Shown: positions 27,589-36,192, counted from the stretch's first letter. The stretch is 64,000 nt of DNA from Sphingobacterium sp. N143 (GCF_030325625.1 NZ_JACAIS010000003.1:1-64000); one strand, 5' to 3'. Numbers and translations: made by a program. The notes: generated by a model from the letters alone, not told the origin.

Positions 27589-28482
27589 ATGAAAGTGGAA
27601 AATATAATAGAATTACGCACCGTGCATAATGGTTCACTGACGTTGGGTGAGGGACCTATCTGGGACGAAAGAATCCAAACTTTATACTTCGTTGATATTC
27701 TTCAGAAAACACTATACCGCTGGAACTATGCTTCCAAAGAAACAAGGTTAAAAATATTTGAAGAATATATTAGCTGCATAGCTTTATCAGAAAATGATGG
27801 GTTGATCCTAATAGCACTTGAAAGTGGAGTTTTTAGTTATGAGCTAGACACGGAGTCACTTTCATTTATATGTAAGCCTGAATCGCAAAATAACTTTAGA
27901 TATAATGATGGCCGTGTAGATTGGAACGGAAGCTGGCTACTTGGGAGCATGAACAATCTCAATAATGGTCCGGCTGCCCCCCTACTTCCCGATGCGACTC
28001 TCTATCAGGTCGAGGGAACAACCGTAACTTCTCTATTAAAAGGCGTAACTATTTCAAATGGAATCGCATTTCGCAAACCTTATATCTACTTTATCGATTC
28101 CAAAGTAAACTGCATCCGTAAGTTCGTTTATGAAAAGGGGCAATTTACATTGATCAAGGAGGTTTTTAAACTTGAAGACAAAACAACTTTGGACGGTATG
28201 TGCATCTCATCGGACAACAAGCTTTTTATTGCCAATTGGGCCGGATCTAAAATAATCGTCTTTGACCTTATAAAAGAACGTGTCATAAATATAATACCTT
28301 TACCTTGCCTCAACCCCACATCCTGTACTTTTGGCGGTCCTGAAATGAATGAGCTGTTTATCACTACCTCATCCATAAATGAGAACAATACAGCTATAGC
28401 GGGAGTTTATGTCATCACGCTAAATGAACATGGTCTTCCAGAAAATAAAATTAAACTAAAGAACCTAAAAAATGAAAATTAA
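27589..28482 (+). CDS. SMP-30/gluconolactonase/LRE family lactonase
   Basis: A 297-residue six-bladed beta-propeller lactonase. It has the family start LGEGPIWDERIQTLYFVDI (about 18-36, metal-binding Glu in GEGP), the NDGRVDWNGSWLLGSMN region (about 105-121, Asn and Asp ligands), ISNGIAF (about 157-163) and LDGMCIS (about 203-209, catalytic Asp in DGM). There is no signal peptide, so it is cytoplasmic. In this operon it would open galactono-1,4- or 1,5-lactone made by the SDR dehydrogenase, giving galactonate for DgoD. The family also acts on glucono-, xylono- and fucono-lactones. It lies 21 bases after the GH36 gene and overlaps the GH95 gene by 11 bases. Confidence 0.92.
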   Translation: MKVENIIELRTVHNGSLTLGEGPIWDERIQTLYFVDILQKTLYRWNYASKETRLKIFEEYISCIALSENDGLILIALESGVFSYELDTESLSFICKPESQNNFRYNDGRVDWNGSWLLGSMNNLNNGPAAPLLPDATLYQVEGTTVTSLLKGVTISNGIAFRKPYIYFIDSKVNCIRKFVYEKGQFTLIKEVFKLEDKTTLDGMCISSDNKLFIANWAGSKIIVFDLIKERVINIIPLPCLNPTSCTFGGPEMNELFITTSSINENNTAIAGVYVITLNEHGLPENKIKLKNLKNEN

Positions 28483-30811
28483 AAAACGATTAAGTTATAT
28501 CTTTTTTGCATTCATATCCCTCCCATTGGCTGCGATATGTCAAAAAGGGGATCCGAACTTGAGATTATGGTATAACCAGCCCGCTTCTCAGTGGGAAGAG
28601 TACCTACCCATGGGAAACGGTAAAATGGGCATGATGCCAAATGGAGGGATCCATAAAGAGAATATCACCTTGAACGATATCACTTTATGGTCTGGCTCGC
28701 CGCAGGATGCTAATAACTATCAGGCAAACGAACATTTGCAAGAAATTCGTTCATTGTTGCTTGCTGGCAAAAATGAAATCGCACAGGAGCTGATCAATAA
28801 TCATTTTATATGTATGGGTCCAGGGTCCGGAGGAGGCCAATGGGGTTGCTTTCAGACGATGGGTGATTTAAATATCGACTATACCCTCAATAAAAATGTC
28901 AAACCCCTAAATTACAAACGTGAACTTGATATCCAGACAGCAAAGGCTTCGACATCATTTGTAATTGATGGGACAAAATACACCCGGGAATATTTTACAA
29001 GTTTCAATACCGATGCCGGGTATATACGCTTAAGTGCAGATAAAGCAAAAAGTATATCCGTCGAAATTAGCCTAAACCGACAGGAAAAAGCCTCATATCA
29101 GATACAGGGCAGCCAATTGACGATGTTTGGTCAGCTGGACAACGGTACAGACGGAAAGGGCATGAAATTTATTACGCGGGTATCGACCACAGTCAAAGGA
29201 GGCACTGTCTCTTACCTAAATGACCGAATCATAATTAAATCTGCGGACGAGGCCATAATTCAAGTGGTTACGGATACTGATTATAAACAAAATGACCATT
29301 TGACCAACAGCGAGCGCGTATTAAAAAAAGCGATATCGGCCAACTGGGATCAGGAATTAACTCTGCATAGGAAAAAATATGCAGCATTGTTTGACCGTTT
29401 AGCTTTATCATTTGGAGCCTTTAAGCAGCTACAAACCCCGACTAATGAAAGACTAAAAAACTACCAAAACAATCCGTCAGCAGACCCCGAACTGGCTGCA
29501 TTATTTTTTCAATATGGACGATATCTCAGTATAAGCAGTACCAGATTAGGGTTGCTTCCTCCAAATTTACAGGGGCTTTGGGCCAACCAGATACGTACAC
29601 CTTGGAATGGTGATTATCATCTTGATGTAAATGTACAAATGAACCACTGGCATCTTGGGCCAACCAATTTGAGTGAACTTGAGCTGCCTTTGGCTGATCT
29701 GGTAGCAGGCTTGACTAAAAACGGTGCGAAAACAGCCAAAGCATACTATAATGCTCCGGGATGGGTAGCACATGTTATAACCAATATCTGGGGCTATACC
29801 GAACCCGGTGAGGCAGCCTCCTGGGGAATTGCCAATGCAGGATCTGGGTGGCTTTGTAACAACCTATGGAATCATTTTGCATACACACAAGATCTTAATT
29901 ATCTAAAAAGTATCTATCCTGTTTTACGTGGTGCAGCACAATTTTACAATGCAGCACTCATGTCCCATCCAACAAAAGGTTGGTTGGTGACCGGTCCATC
30001 GGTTTCGCCTGAAAATGCTTTTTATCTTCCAAATGGAACACATGCAAATGTTTGTATGGGACCTACCATAGATAACCAAATTACAAATGAGCTATTTAAA
30101 AATCTAATTACAGCGAATGAGCTTCTGGGATTGGAAGATTCATTCTGCGATACTTTACAACAAAAAATACTACTGCTCGCTCCAATTGCCCAAGTCAGTA
30201 AAGATGGCCGGATAATGGAATGGCTCGAAGATTATAAAGAAACAGATCCACAGCACAGACATATTTCCCATCTATATGGCTTATATCCAGCCAATCAAAT
30301 TACAATTGACGGAACACCGGAACTTGCCGCTGCCGCAAAGAAAACCCTTGAAGTACGTGGTGACGATGGTCCAAGTTGGGCAATTGCGTACAAAATGATC
30401 TTTTGGGCAAAACTGAAAGACAGCGAAAGGGCTTATAAATTGTTCCGGCAATTGGTTATTCCTCGAACAGATACCCATATCAATTATGGTGCAGGTGGAG
30501 GTTCTTACACAAATCTATTAACAGCAGGGCCACCATTTCAGATCGATGGTAATTTTGGTGGCACCGCAGCAATAGCCGAAATGCTAATTCAAAATAATAA
30601 AGATTTTATAGAACTACTACCATCCCTACCCAAAGACTGGTCACATAAAGGCTACATCAGGGGTTTAAAAGCAAAGGGAGATTTAACAATAGACATGCAA
30701 TGGCAAGACGGGCAAATCACAATGGCGAAAGTCTATAGCAAACAGAAAAAAACAATAAATGTAGTGTATAACGGAAAATTTCATAAACTAAACACCATTT
30801 TGTTAAAATGA
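28472..30811 (+). CDS. GH95 family glycoside hydrolase (alpha-L-fucosidase or alpha-L-galactosidase), secreted
   Basis: A 779-residue enzyme with a signal peptide ending near CQKGDPN. The N-terminal beta domain has the GH95 start LWYNQPASQWEEYLPMGNGKMG (about 31-52) and NDITLWSGSP. The (alpha/alpha)6 catalytic domain has LQGLWANQIRTPWNGDYHLDVN and MNHW, the general-acid Glu in RIMEWLEDY followed by HRHISHLYGLYP, and the base Asp region QIDGNFGG. GH95 enzymes invert and release L-fucose, and some release L-galactose. Its place beside an alpha-D-galactosidase and a D-galactonate pathway is therefore notable. It may strip L-fucose or L-galactose caps so the rest can be degraded. It is the last gene of the operon, ahead of a strong hairpin. 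Confidence 0.92.
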   Translation: MKIKKRLSYIFFAFISLPLAAICQKGDPNLRLWYNQPASQWEEYLPMGNGKMGMMPNGGIHKENITLNDITLWSGSPQDANNYQANEHLQEIRSLLLAGKNEIAQELINNHFICMGPGSGGGQWGCFQTMGDLNIDYTLNKNVKPLNYKRELDIQTAKASTSFVIDGTKYTREYFTSFNTDAGYIRLSADKAKSISVEISLNRQEKASYQIQGSQLTMFGQLDNGTDGKGMKFITRVSTTVKGGTVSYLNDRIIIKSADEAIIQVVTDTDYKQNDHLTNSERVLKKAISANWDQELTLHRKKYAALFDRLALSFGAFKQLQTPTNERLKNYQNNPSADPELAALFFQYGRYLSISSTRLGLLPPNLQGLWANQIRTPWNGDYHLDVNVQMNHWHLGPTNLSELELPLADLVAGLTKNGAKTAKAYYNAPGWVAHVITNIWGYTEPGEAASWGIANAGSGWLCNNLWNHFAYTQDLNYLKSIYPVLRGAAQFYNAALMSHPTKGWLVTGPSVSPENAFYLPNGTHANVCMGPTIDNQITNELFKNLITANELLGLEDSFCDTLQQKILLLAPIAQVSKDGRIMEWLEDYKETDPQHRHISHLYGLYPANQITIDGTPELAAAAKKTLEVRGDDGPSWAIAYKMIFWAKLKDSERAYKLFRQLVIPRTDTHINYGAGGGSYTNLLTAGPPFQIDGNFGGTAAIAEMLIQNNKDFIELLPSLPKDWSHKGYIRGLKAKGDLTIDMQWQDGQITMAKVYSKQKKTINVVYNGKFHKLNTILLK

Positions 30812-30911
30812 AGGCTTCATCTCATGAAGATACCTTGAGCATTACCCTTATCGCTCGCGACCGGAGTAAGAAAAAAGTCCACTTCAAAATAACAGTCTCA
30901 ATAAAGAGGAA

Positions 30912-30942
30912 ATGGCCGTTTGAATAGTATTCAAACGGCCAT
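30912..30942 (+). terminator. terminator after the galM-GH36-lactonase-GH95 operon
   Basis: A 15-bp perfect inverted repeat around a single central G: ATGGCCGTTTGAATA and its complement. It lies about 100 bases after the GH95 stop. The T-run after it is poor, so it may act together with another factor or simply protect the mRNA 3' end. Confidence 0.65.
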
Positions 30943-31098
30943 AAAATCCTATATTATATTATGCTTTATTATCCTTTATAAACTTACATTGTACATCTCA
31001 AGTTCCTCCGGGCTTTGATCTCGTGATTTACCTATATTCCAATTGAGATAAGATTAGCGAGAGTAGGTAAACTTAAATCTATTTGTTAAAAGTTGCTC

Positions 31099-31127
31099 TT
31101 GAATAATTGATTATTTTTGTAGTTTTG
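31099..31127 (+). promoter_or_regulatory. candidate promoter of the GAF-domain gene
   Basis: TTG at 31099-31101, 18 bases, then TAGTTTTG at 31120-31127 match the Bacteroidota TTG/TAnnTTTG promoter pattern. A second -7-like box TATTTTTG (31112-31119) adjoins it. The start codon is about 45 bases further on. Confidence 0.45.
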
Positions 31128-31171
31128 TTGGACTACTTTACCCTGATCAAATATAGTCTATAACAACCACG

Positions 31172-33490
31172 ATGCAATTTAACTTCAATTTTGATAGCAG
31201 CCCTTTCAAAACACTTATCTCGTTTCATAAGATTATACAATCTTTTGAGGAAACTGCGACGTCTGAAGTTGATTTTCAGGCGACCTACGCTAAATCTTTA
31301 CTGGAAGAACTAAAAAAATATCCAGCCCTCACGGACGGGATTGAAAAAACGGCAGATTTACCACTATATGAACCTATAATCAGGATTCTTTTAGCAGATT
31401 TGTTTCCAAGGTCGCTAACGAAAAACGAGATCAAGGCAATTACCATACCCTTTTATTTATATACCTTCAACCATACTGAGCGTTTGCAAAACATCCTCAA
31501 TGATGCCGGTGATCATTATGAATTCAGATTTAGGAATATCTCCGCAGACACCTACTACATTTTGAATTGTTGTATGATTATCAGCCAATATTATGGTATT
31601 AATTTGGATGCGATGAATGGGCCGATATTTTTGGATATTCCTGACAAAAATAATATTATGCATCATTATCGTGTGTTGTTTAATGCCGATTTTATGGATA
31701 TTATTCCCACAGACGAGGCATCGCCTCTATCGATAGAAGATATTACACAGCTCATTGATAATTTTTCAGATATAGCCTTGTGGAAGTCGAAGTTTCCAGC
31801 CCAAAGCTGGATATTGAAAGGTTTTTCGATCATGACCCTATTTGATGCAACGACTGAAAATGCCATATCTAACTTTAAAAGCACCTTGTTGCGCGAAAGT
31901 TCGAACGTACAATTTGAAGAAATTCAGAACATTTTTAGATCTATTTATAAAATTGATAACCTTCGGATTGGAGTTACCTCCTTTGAAAAGGTACGGGAAG
32001 AATATAATCTAAAAATCGTCGAAAAACAGATGTATAGTCATTTCCTACATGATTCTACGATCGCTGAATGTGAAAAAATGCTGTGTAACGAGACACTCGA
32101 AAGCATACTGAGCCGCGACGAGTTTCTTGTAGTTCCGGACATCGACGCGTTAGCCGTGGAAAGTCCAAAGAAAGCATTTTTTATTAACAAACTTAAACAG
32201 CAAAATGTAAAGAGCTTTATCTTAGCACCCCTCAAACAGGATGACAGGGTGCTCGGGATATTGGAACTGACCTCATCTAAGGTTCGTGAATTGAATTCTG
32301 TCAATGCAGAAAAGCTCCATTTAATCTTACCTTTTATCAAAGACAAAGTATCTAAAGCATTTTCCGAAACCGAAAACAAGATTGAAGCGATCATCCAAAA
32401 AGAATATACTTCCATTCATCCAAGTGTCAAATGGCGGTTTCAGGAGGAGGCTGTCCATTTTCTAAATGACAAAGTATTTGGAAAAGATTATACCCTTCAA
32501 GAAATTGTCTTTGAAAATGTCTATCCGCTCTATGGTCAGATTGATGTCCAAGGGTCCTCAGAATCAAGAAATCTAGCTATAAAACAAGACCTCATCAATC
32601 AGACAACAGATTTGATTGGTTTATTCAGTAAGATAAACCAGACGCATAAATTACCGCTCTTTGAACAAAAAGTCTTTGACCTGGAAAGAAACCTAGCTAC
32701 GTTGGACCAAAGCCTATCTACAGATACCGAGCAGACTATTCTTGACCATATTAATCTGGATGTACATCCTATTCTTGATAATTTTATAAAAAATCATAAG
32801 AATAGCATCATTGCTCCAGCTATCAAAGCCTATTTTGATCGCATAAACGATGCAATAGGTGGCTTTTATGAAGCGCGCCAAGATTACGACAATTCAATCA
32901 CATTGATCAATAAAAGGCTTGTTGCTATCCTCGACGAAAAACAGACAGAAGCACAGGAATATTTCCCTCATTATTACGAACGTTATAAGACTGATGGAAT
33001 TGAGCATAACATGTATATCGGAGCGTCTATTGCCCCAGACAAAAATTTTGAACTCTATTACCTCAAAAACCTGCGGCTATGGCAAATGCAGGTGATGTGT
33101 GAAATGGAGAAAAAGTTTAGAGATCTCCAGCCTAACTTGCCGAATCAATTGGAGGTCACCTCTCTAATTCTTGTTTTTGGCAATCCGATTTCTATCCGCT
33201 TCAAGATGGATGAAAAACAGTTTGATATCGACGGATCCTACAATGTACGTTATGAAATTGCAAAAAAACGAATTGACAAAGCAAAAATAAAAGGTACAAG
33301 TGAGCGCATTACCCAAAAAGGCAAGTTAGCAGTAGTCTATCTACATCTCCATGAAGAAATGGAATACCTTGGTTATATCAGTCTACTTCAACATAAAGGA
33401 TTATTGAATGATGATATTGAAAAGTTTGATGTAGAGGATTTACAAGGGCTCGTTGGTCTCAAAGCCCTTCGGGTTGGATTTAAGGTGTAG
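31172..33490 (+). CDS. large GAF-domain protein of unknown function
   Basis: A 772-residue soluble protein with no signal peptide or membrane helix. Residues about 1-250 are a helical region without a family I can name. A GAF-like sensory domain occupies about 265-400 (VREEYNLKIVEK, FFINKLKQQNVKSFILAPLKQDDRVLGILELTSSK), where KSFILAPL and GILEL are typical GAF strands. The C-terminal 370 residues are mostly helical (WRFQEEAVHFLNDK, KAYFDRINDAIGGFYEARQDYD) and end in a beta-rich part. I recall similar long GAF proteins as single genes in Bacteroidota but no known function. It stands alone, with its own promoter and terminator, and no output domain such as a kinase or GGDEF is visible. Confidence 0.8.
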   Translation: MQFNFNFDSSPFKTLISFHKIIQSFEETATSEVDFQATYAKSLLEELKKYPALTDGIEKTADLPLYEPIIRILLADLFPRSLTKNEIKAITIPFYLYTFNHTERLQNILNDAGDHYEFRFRNISADTYYILNCCMIISQYYGINLDAMNGPIFLDIPDKNNIMHHYRVLFNADFMDIIPTDEASPLSIEDITQLIDNFSDIALWKSKFPAQSWILKGFSIMTLFDATTENAISNFKSTLLRESSNVQFEEIQNIFRSIYKIDNLRIGVTSFEKVREEYNLKIVEKQMYSHFLHDSTIAECEKMLCNETLESILSRDEFLVVPDIDALAVESPKKAFFINKLKQQNVKSFILAPLKQDDRVLGILELTSSKVRELNSVNAEKLHLILPFIKDKVSKAFSETENKIEAIIQKEYTSIHPSVKWRFQEEAVHFLNDKVFGKDYTLQEIVFENVYPLYGQIDVQGSSESRNLAIKQDLINQTTDLIGLFSKINQTHKLPLFEQKVFDLERNLATLDQSLSTDTEQTILDHINLDVHPILDNFIKNHKNSIIAPAIKAYFDRINDAIGGFYEARQDYDNSITLINKRLVAILDEKQTEAQEYFPHYYERYKTDGIEHNMYIGASIAPDKNFELYYLKNLRLWQMQVMCEMEKKFRDLQPNLPNQLEVTSLILVFGNPISIRFKMDEKQFDIDGSYNVRYEIAKKRIDKAKIKGTSERITQKGKLAVVYLHLHEEMEYLGYISLLQHKGLLNDDIEKFDVEDLQGLVGLKALRVGFKV

Positions 33491-33785
33491 CCAAGATTTC
33501 GGGCTACTCGCCCCTATCCCTTTTCAGATCAGGAGGCTATGGCAAGCTCCAGTCTATTCTACAATTCTCCTGTAGCCGAATATTCAATCGCTGGAAGCGG
33601 CGGTCAAGAAACTGGATCGGGCAATAGAAATCATCCACTTGCGTCAGATAATGTAGCAAGGCTCTTTCCGCAATGAACAGATAAATAAAGAGGGGCTAAT
33701 GCAGTGGTGCAATTTTGAAAATTGAAGGTGCCCTTTATGTGGGGCACCTTCAGTGATATTATAGTTTCTGTTCTGTCAATCAAGA
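33491..33785. terminator. convergent gap with terminator hairpin at 33723-33752
   Basis: TGAAGGTGCCC (33723-33733) pairs with GGGCACCTTCA (33742-33752) around an 8-base loop, between the GAF gene (+) and the azoreductase gene (-). The rest of the gap has a short protein-like plus-strand stretch (about 33585-33640, including AVKKLDRAIEIIHLRQ) broken by stops. This may be the trace of a lost gene but cannot be assigned. Confidence 0.55.
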
Positions 33786-34385
33786 TTATAAACTGTATGT
33801 AGCAACTGATTGTAGTCCCTTGGATAAAGCGTTATCTTGTAGACCTGGTATTGCGGAGCCTTCAACTCTAAAAGTAGTGATATCATTTATACCAATGAAT
33901 CCCAATATATTACGAAGGTATTTTTCCGTAAAATCAAATTCTTTCATTGGACCTTCTGAATAAACTCCACCACTTGAAATAGCGAGAAATACTTTTTTAT
34001 TCTTTACCAATCCCTCCACACCATTTTCAGTATAACGGAATGTAATTCCAGCTCGGACAACATGGTCAATCCAAGCTTTGAGCGATGAAGGTATGCTAAA
34101 ATTGTACATAGGAACATCAATAACCACTATATCAGCTGACATGAGCTCTTTAATGGCATTATCAGAATGATACAATGCTTCACGAAGTGCTGGATTATCA
34201 GAGGGCGTAATAAATGAAGAAAAATGAACTTCGTTGAGATGGGGTAATTCATTTTTAGCCAGATTCATAACCGTCATATCCAGTTCAGGATAACTTAATC
34301 TTATTTTTTCAACAATCGCATTTCCCAATTGAAAGCTGATGGAGTCCTTACCCCTAAAACTTGTGACTAATCTTAAAATTTTCAT
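33786..34385 (-). CDS. azoR: FMN-dependent NADH:quinone oxidoreductase / azoreductase
   Basis: A 199-residue flavodoxin-fold enzyme of the AzoR (ACP phosphodiesterase-like) family. It carries out two-electron reduction of quinones and azo compounds with NADH. The phosphate-binding start is at about 8-17 (SFRGKDSISF). The diagnostic PMYNFSIPSSLKAWIDHVVRAGITFRY region (about 96-122) binds FMN, and the SSGGVYSEGPM loop (about 137-147) and LGFIGI strand follow. It is slightly shorter at its C-terminus than E. coli AzoR. It is divergent from an HxlR regulator with repeat operators between them, the arrangement expected for quinone-inducible detoxification. Confidence 0.9.
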   Translation of the reverse strand: MKILRLVTSFRGKDSISFQLGNAIVEKIRLSYPELDMTVMNLAKNELPHLNEVHFSSFITPSDNPALREALYHSDNAIKELMSADIVVIDVPMYNFSIPSSLKAWIDHVVRAGITFRYTENGVEGLVKNKKVFLAISSGGVYSEGPMKEFDFTEKYLRNILGFIGINDITTFRVEGSAIPGLQDNALSKGLQSVATYSL

Positions 34386-34413
34386 TTGTTTTGTGCTTCA
34401 AAGTTTGCAATAA

Positions 34414-34469
34414 ATACTATACATTTGTTATCTGTTACAAAAAGGATAGTACTTACAAAAAGAATAGTA
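34414..34469. promoter_or_regulatory. repeat operators between azoR and hxlR
   Basis: Two tandem copies of TTACAAAAAGRATAGTA (34435-34451 and 34453-34469) differ at one base and are spaced 18 bases apart. A related inverted copy, ATACTATACATTTGTTA, is at 34414-34430. The three fill the 85-base divergent gap, with the last copy ending 1 base before the HxlR start codon. The TACTAT half-site resembles the operator I recall for the YodB HxlR repressor of Bacillus. Likely a self-controlled HxlR binding region. Confidence 0.55.
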
Positions 34470-34470
34470 T

Positions 34471-34815
34471 ATGGCAATACATACAGTAGAAAGTTGTGCA
34501 AAAGCCAAATTGGCTATCCGGGATACCTTGGATGTAGTAGGCGGCAAATGGAAGCTTGTCCTGATCTCTTTATTGCGAAGTGGCAAAAAAGGATTTAATG
34601 AGCTATCTAGGGAAGCTGGTATTTCACCGCGTATCCTCTCCAAAGAATTGCAAGAACTAGAAATAAATGGGCTGGTGTCCAGGCAGGTCCGCAATACCAA
34701 ACCCATTACGGTACAATACGAGTTAACGGAATATAGCAATAGCTTAAGTGAGGTATTGATGGCGATGGAAAAATGGGGCCATCAACACAGATTGAAGATT
34801 GTATCCAGAAGTTAA
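34471..34815 (+). CDS. HxlR family regulator (YodB/HypR-like)
   Basis: A 114-residue HxlR winged-helix protein. A single N-terminal Cys (Cys9 in VESCAKAK) lies just before VVGGKWKLVL (about 22-31), in the region of the redox-active Cys of YodB and HypR. The recognition helix region is GISPRILSKELQELE (about 50-64), and the wing is VQYELTEY. It is divergent from the azoreductase gene. The expected action is repression of azoR and of itself until quinones or diamide-like oxidants modify the Cys. The Cys and the gene pairing are seen; the mechanism is by analogy to YodB/AzoR1. Confidence 0.93.
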   Translation: MAIHTVESCAKAKLAIRDTLDVVGGKWKLVLISLLRSGKKGFNELSREAGISPRILSKELQELEINGLVSRQVRNTKPITVQYELTEYSNSLSEVLMAMEKWGHQHRLKIVSRS

Positions 34816-34834
34816 ACGTTACTATTCTGCCTTA

Positions 34835-35311
34835 TCAATCAATTTTGATCCGTTTCATAATATCCTCAAATTCTATTCCATCTAAAAAAGCTACTACCTT
34901 GATTATTTTACCACCTTTCATATGCATATACCAGGAATAGGAAGAACGATAAGGTCTGCCATCCAATGCTACAGCCTCGCCATCCCATAATACAATCACC
35001 ATATCTTTATCGGCAAAAATATTTCGAATGGTAGGTTTAATTTTGACTTTCAATTTTTTGTTGAGAGGTATAATCACTTGATCTAAAAATTCCTGTTTGG
35101 ATGTATATGTTTTTGAGTAAGGTGTTGATCCGGCTATTTCCCACTTCATATCATCTGTCAGCAGATCAAAGAAATTTCCTATCCCATTATGCCAATGCTG
35201 AAATGCTTTGGCAATAATTTCCTTATTCTGAATTTCTTCATAGCTGTAATACTGTGCATTCACAGCCGTTGAAAATATGATCATCGTTAATAATGTTGTT
35301 AATTGTTTCAT
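34835..35311 (-). CDS. secreted SnoaL/NTF2-like protein
   Basis: A 158-residue protein with a signal peptide (MKQLTTLLTMIIFSTAVNAQ) followed by a cone-shaped NTF2/SnoaL-like fold: IIAKAFQHWHNGIGNFFDLLTDDMKWEIAG (about 29-58), EFLDQVIIPL, KDMVIVLWDGEAV and the closing GGKIIKVVAFLDG strand. These motifs match the ketosteroid-isomerase-like family. The substrate is unknown, and many members only bind small hydrophobic ligands. It is convergent with the HxlR gene (20-base gap) and separated from the upstream SDR gene by a terminator, so it is probably transcribed alone. Confidence 0.8.
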   Translation of the reverse strand: MKQLTTLLTMIIFSTAVNAQYYSYEEIQNKEIIAKAFQHWHNGIGNFFDLLTDDMKWEIAGSTPYSKTYTSKQEFLDQVIIPLNKKLKVKIKPTIRNIFADKDMVIVLWDGEAVALDGRPYRSSYSWYMHMKGGKIIKVVAFLDGIEFEDIMKRIKID

Positions 35312-35341
35312 GACAAATTCGTTTTAGGTATTTTACTGATC

Positions 35342-35374
35342 AAAAGCAGACCTGACGCTTCCAGGTCTGCTTTT
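35342..35374. terminator. terminator between the broken SDR gene and the SnoaL gene
   Basis: AAAAGCAGACCTG (35342-35354) and CAGGTCTGCTTTT (35362-35374) form a perfect 13-bp stem with a 7-base loop and flanking A and T runs. It lies 8 bases after the SDR stop on the minus strand. Confidence 0.8.
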
Positions 35375-35382
35375 TTGATGGG

Positions 35383-36192
35383 CTAAATCTTATTTTCCCA
35401 GGCTTTCAATTGGTGATCTTTCAACATATCTTCGATTATTTTCGGAACGACATTTCTGAATTTACCTTCGTCTGCCGGAACAATCTCAATCATACGATCA
35501 ATCATCTCGGTAGCATCTAGTTTTCCTTCAGGAGTAGCGAAGAAATCATCAAATCCTTTGCGTAGATCAGCTCTCTTTGTAAAGTTCACCTCATCATCCA
35601 ACCAACGGAACGGGTTGTCGGCCATGGTTTCATTGTAGCCTGTATAATAAGCTCCGGGATTAATTGTCTGTATCCTGATTCCATAAGTTTTGAGTTCTTG
35701 CTGCATGGCCTCAGCAAAAGCTTCCAATGCATGTTTGGTGGATACATAAGTTCCCCAATTTTCTGGCGTAAACAATCCCCCCATTGAAGAGGTAAACACG
35801 ACTTTACCTTTTTTTCCTGCTTTTACCCACTTCTGTACAACACCCTGTGTAAGTACCAATGGCAAGAAGACATTCACCTCATAGTTTTTTCGGACCAAAT
35901 CCACAGGAATCTCCCACACCGGACCTGCCTATACCATTCCAGCATTGTTCCAAAGAATATCAAAGTCCCATTTTAAGGCTTGCTTGATGTCGTACTGATC
36001 TGTAAGATCCAGGCGTTCAACCCTGATTTTATCGGAAAGTCCCAAAGCAGCGACTTCTTCGCGAAGTGGAGTCACCTGTGATGATACATGTACGGTTGCA
36101 ATAATATTGTGTCCGTTTTTAGCCATGCCCAGCGCTGCTCCTTTACCAAATCCTGAACCTGCTCCTGTAATTAAAATTGTTTTTGTTTCCAT
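35383..36192 (-). pseudogene. SDR oxidoreductase interrupted by one in-frame TAG
   Basis: Two same-frame pieces make one classical SDR of about 269 residues. The first (36192 to 35929, 87 codons) has TGAGSGFGKG, ERLDLTD and WNNAGMV. The second has AGPVWEIPVDLVRKNYEVNVF, TSSMGGLF, the catalytic YVSTKHALE and INPGAYYTGYNE. The only fault is a TAG at 35929-35931, between NNAGMV and AGP. There is no frameshift and no decay elsewhere. Relatives commonly carry Gln, Glu or Gly here, and CAG to TAG would need one change. It may be a recent nonsense mutation or a sequence error. The second part could restart from the GTG at 35919 but would lack the nucleotide-binding half. It follows the GlcG-like gene. 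Confidence 0.85.

Larger units (their letters stand above)
30812..31171. other. intergenic region: terminator, then promoter of the GAF gene
   Basis: It contains the perfect hairpin at 30912-30942 that closes the galactoside operon. Near its right end are TAnnTTTG boxes for the GAF-protein gene. A 39-codon open frame (30808-30927) overlaps the GH95 stop as ATGA and ends inside the hairpin, and I do not call it a gene. Confidence 0.5.

Noticed and set aside
30808-30927. 39-codon frame overlapping the GH95 stop as ATGA
   Set aside because: It ends inside the terminator hairpin and shows no family similarity. The overlap is probably chance.
33585-33700. Protein-like but broken plus-strand stretch in the gap after the GAF gene
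   Set aside because: Too short and interrupted to name. It could be gene decay but equally chance.
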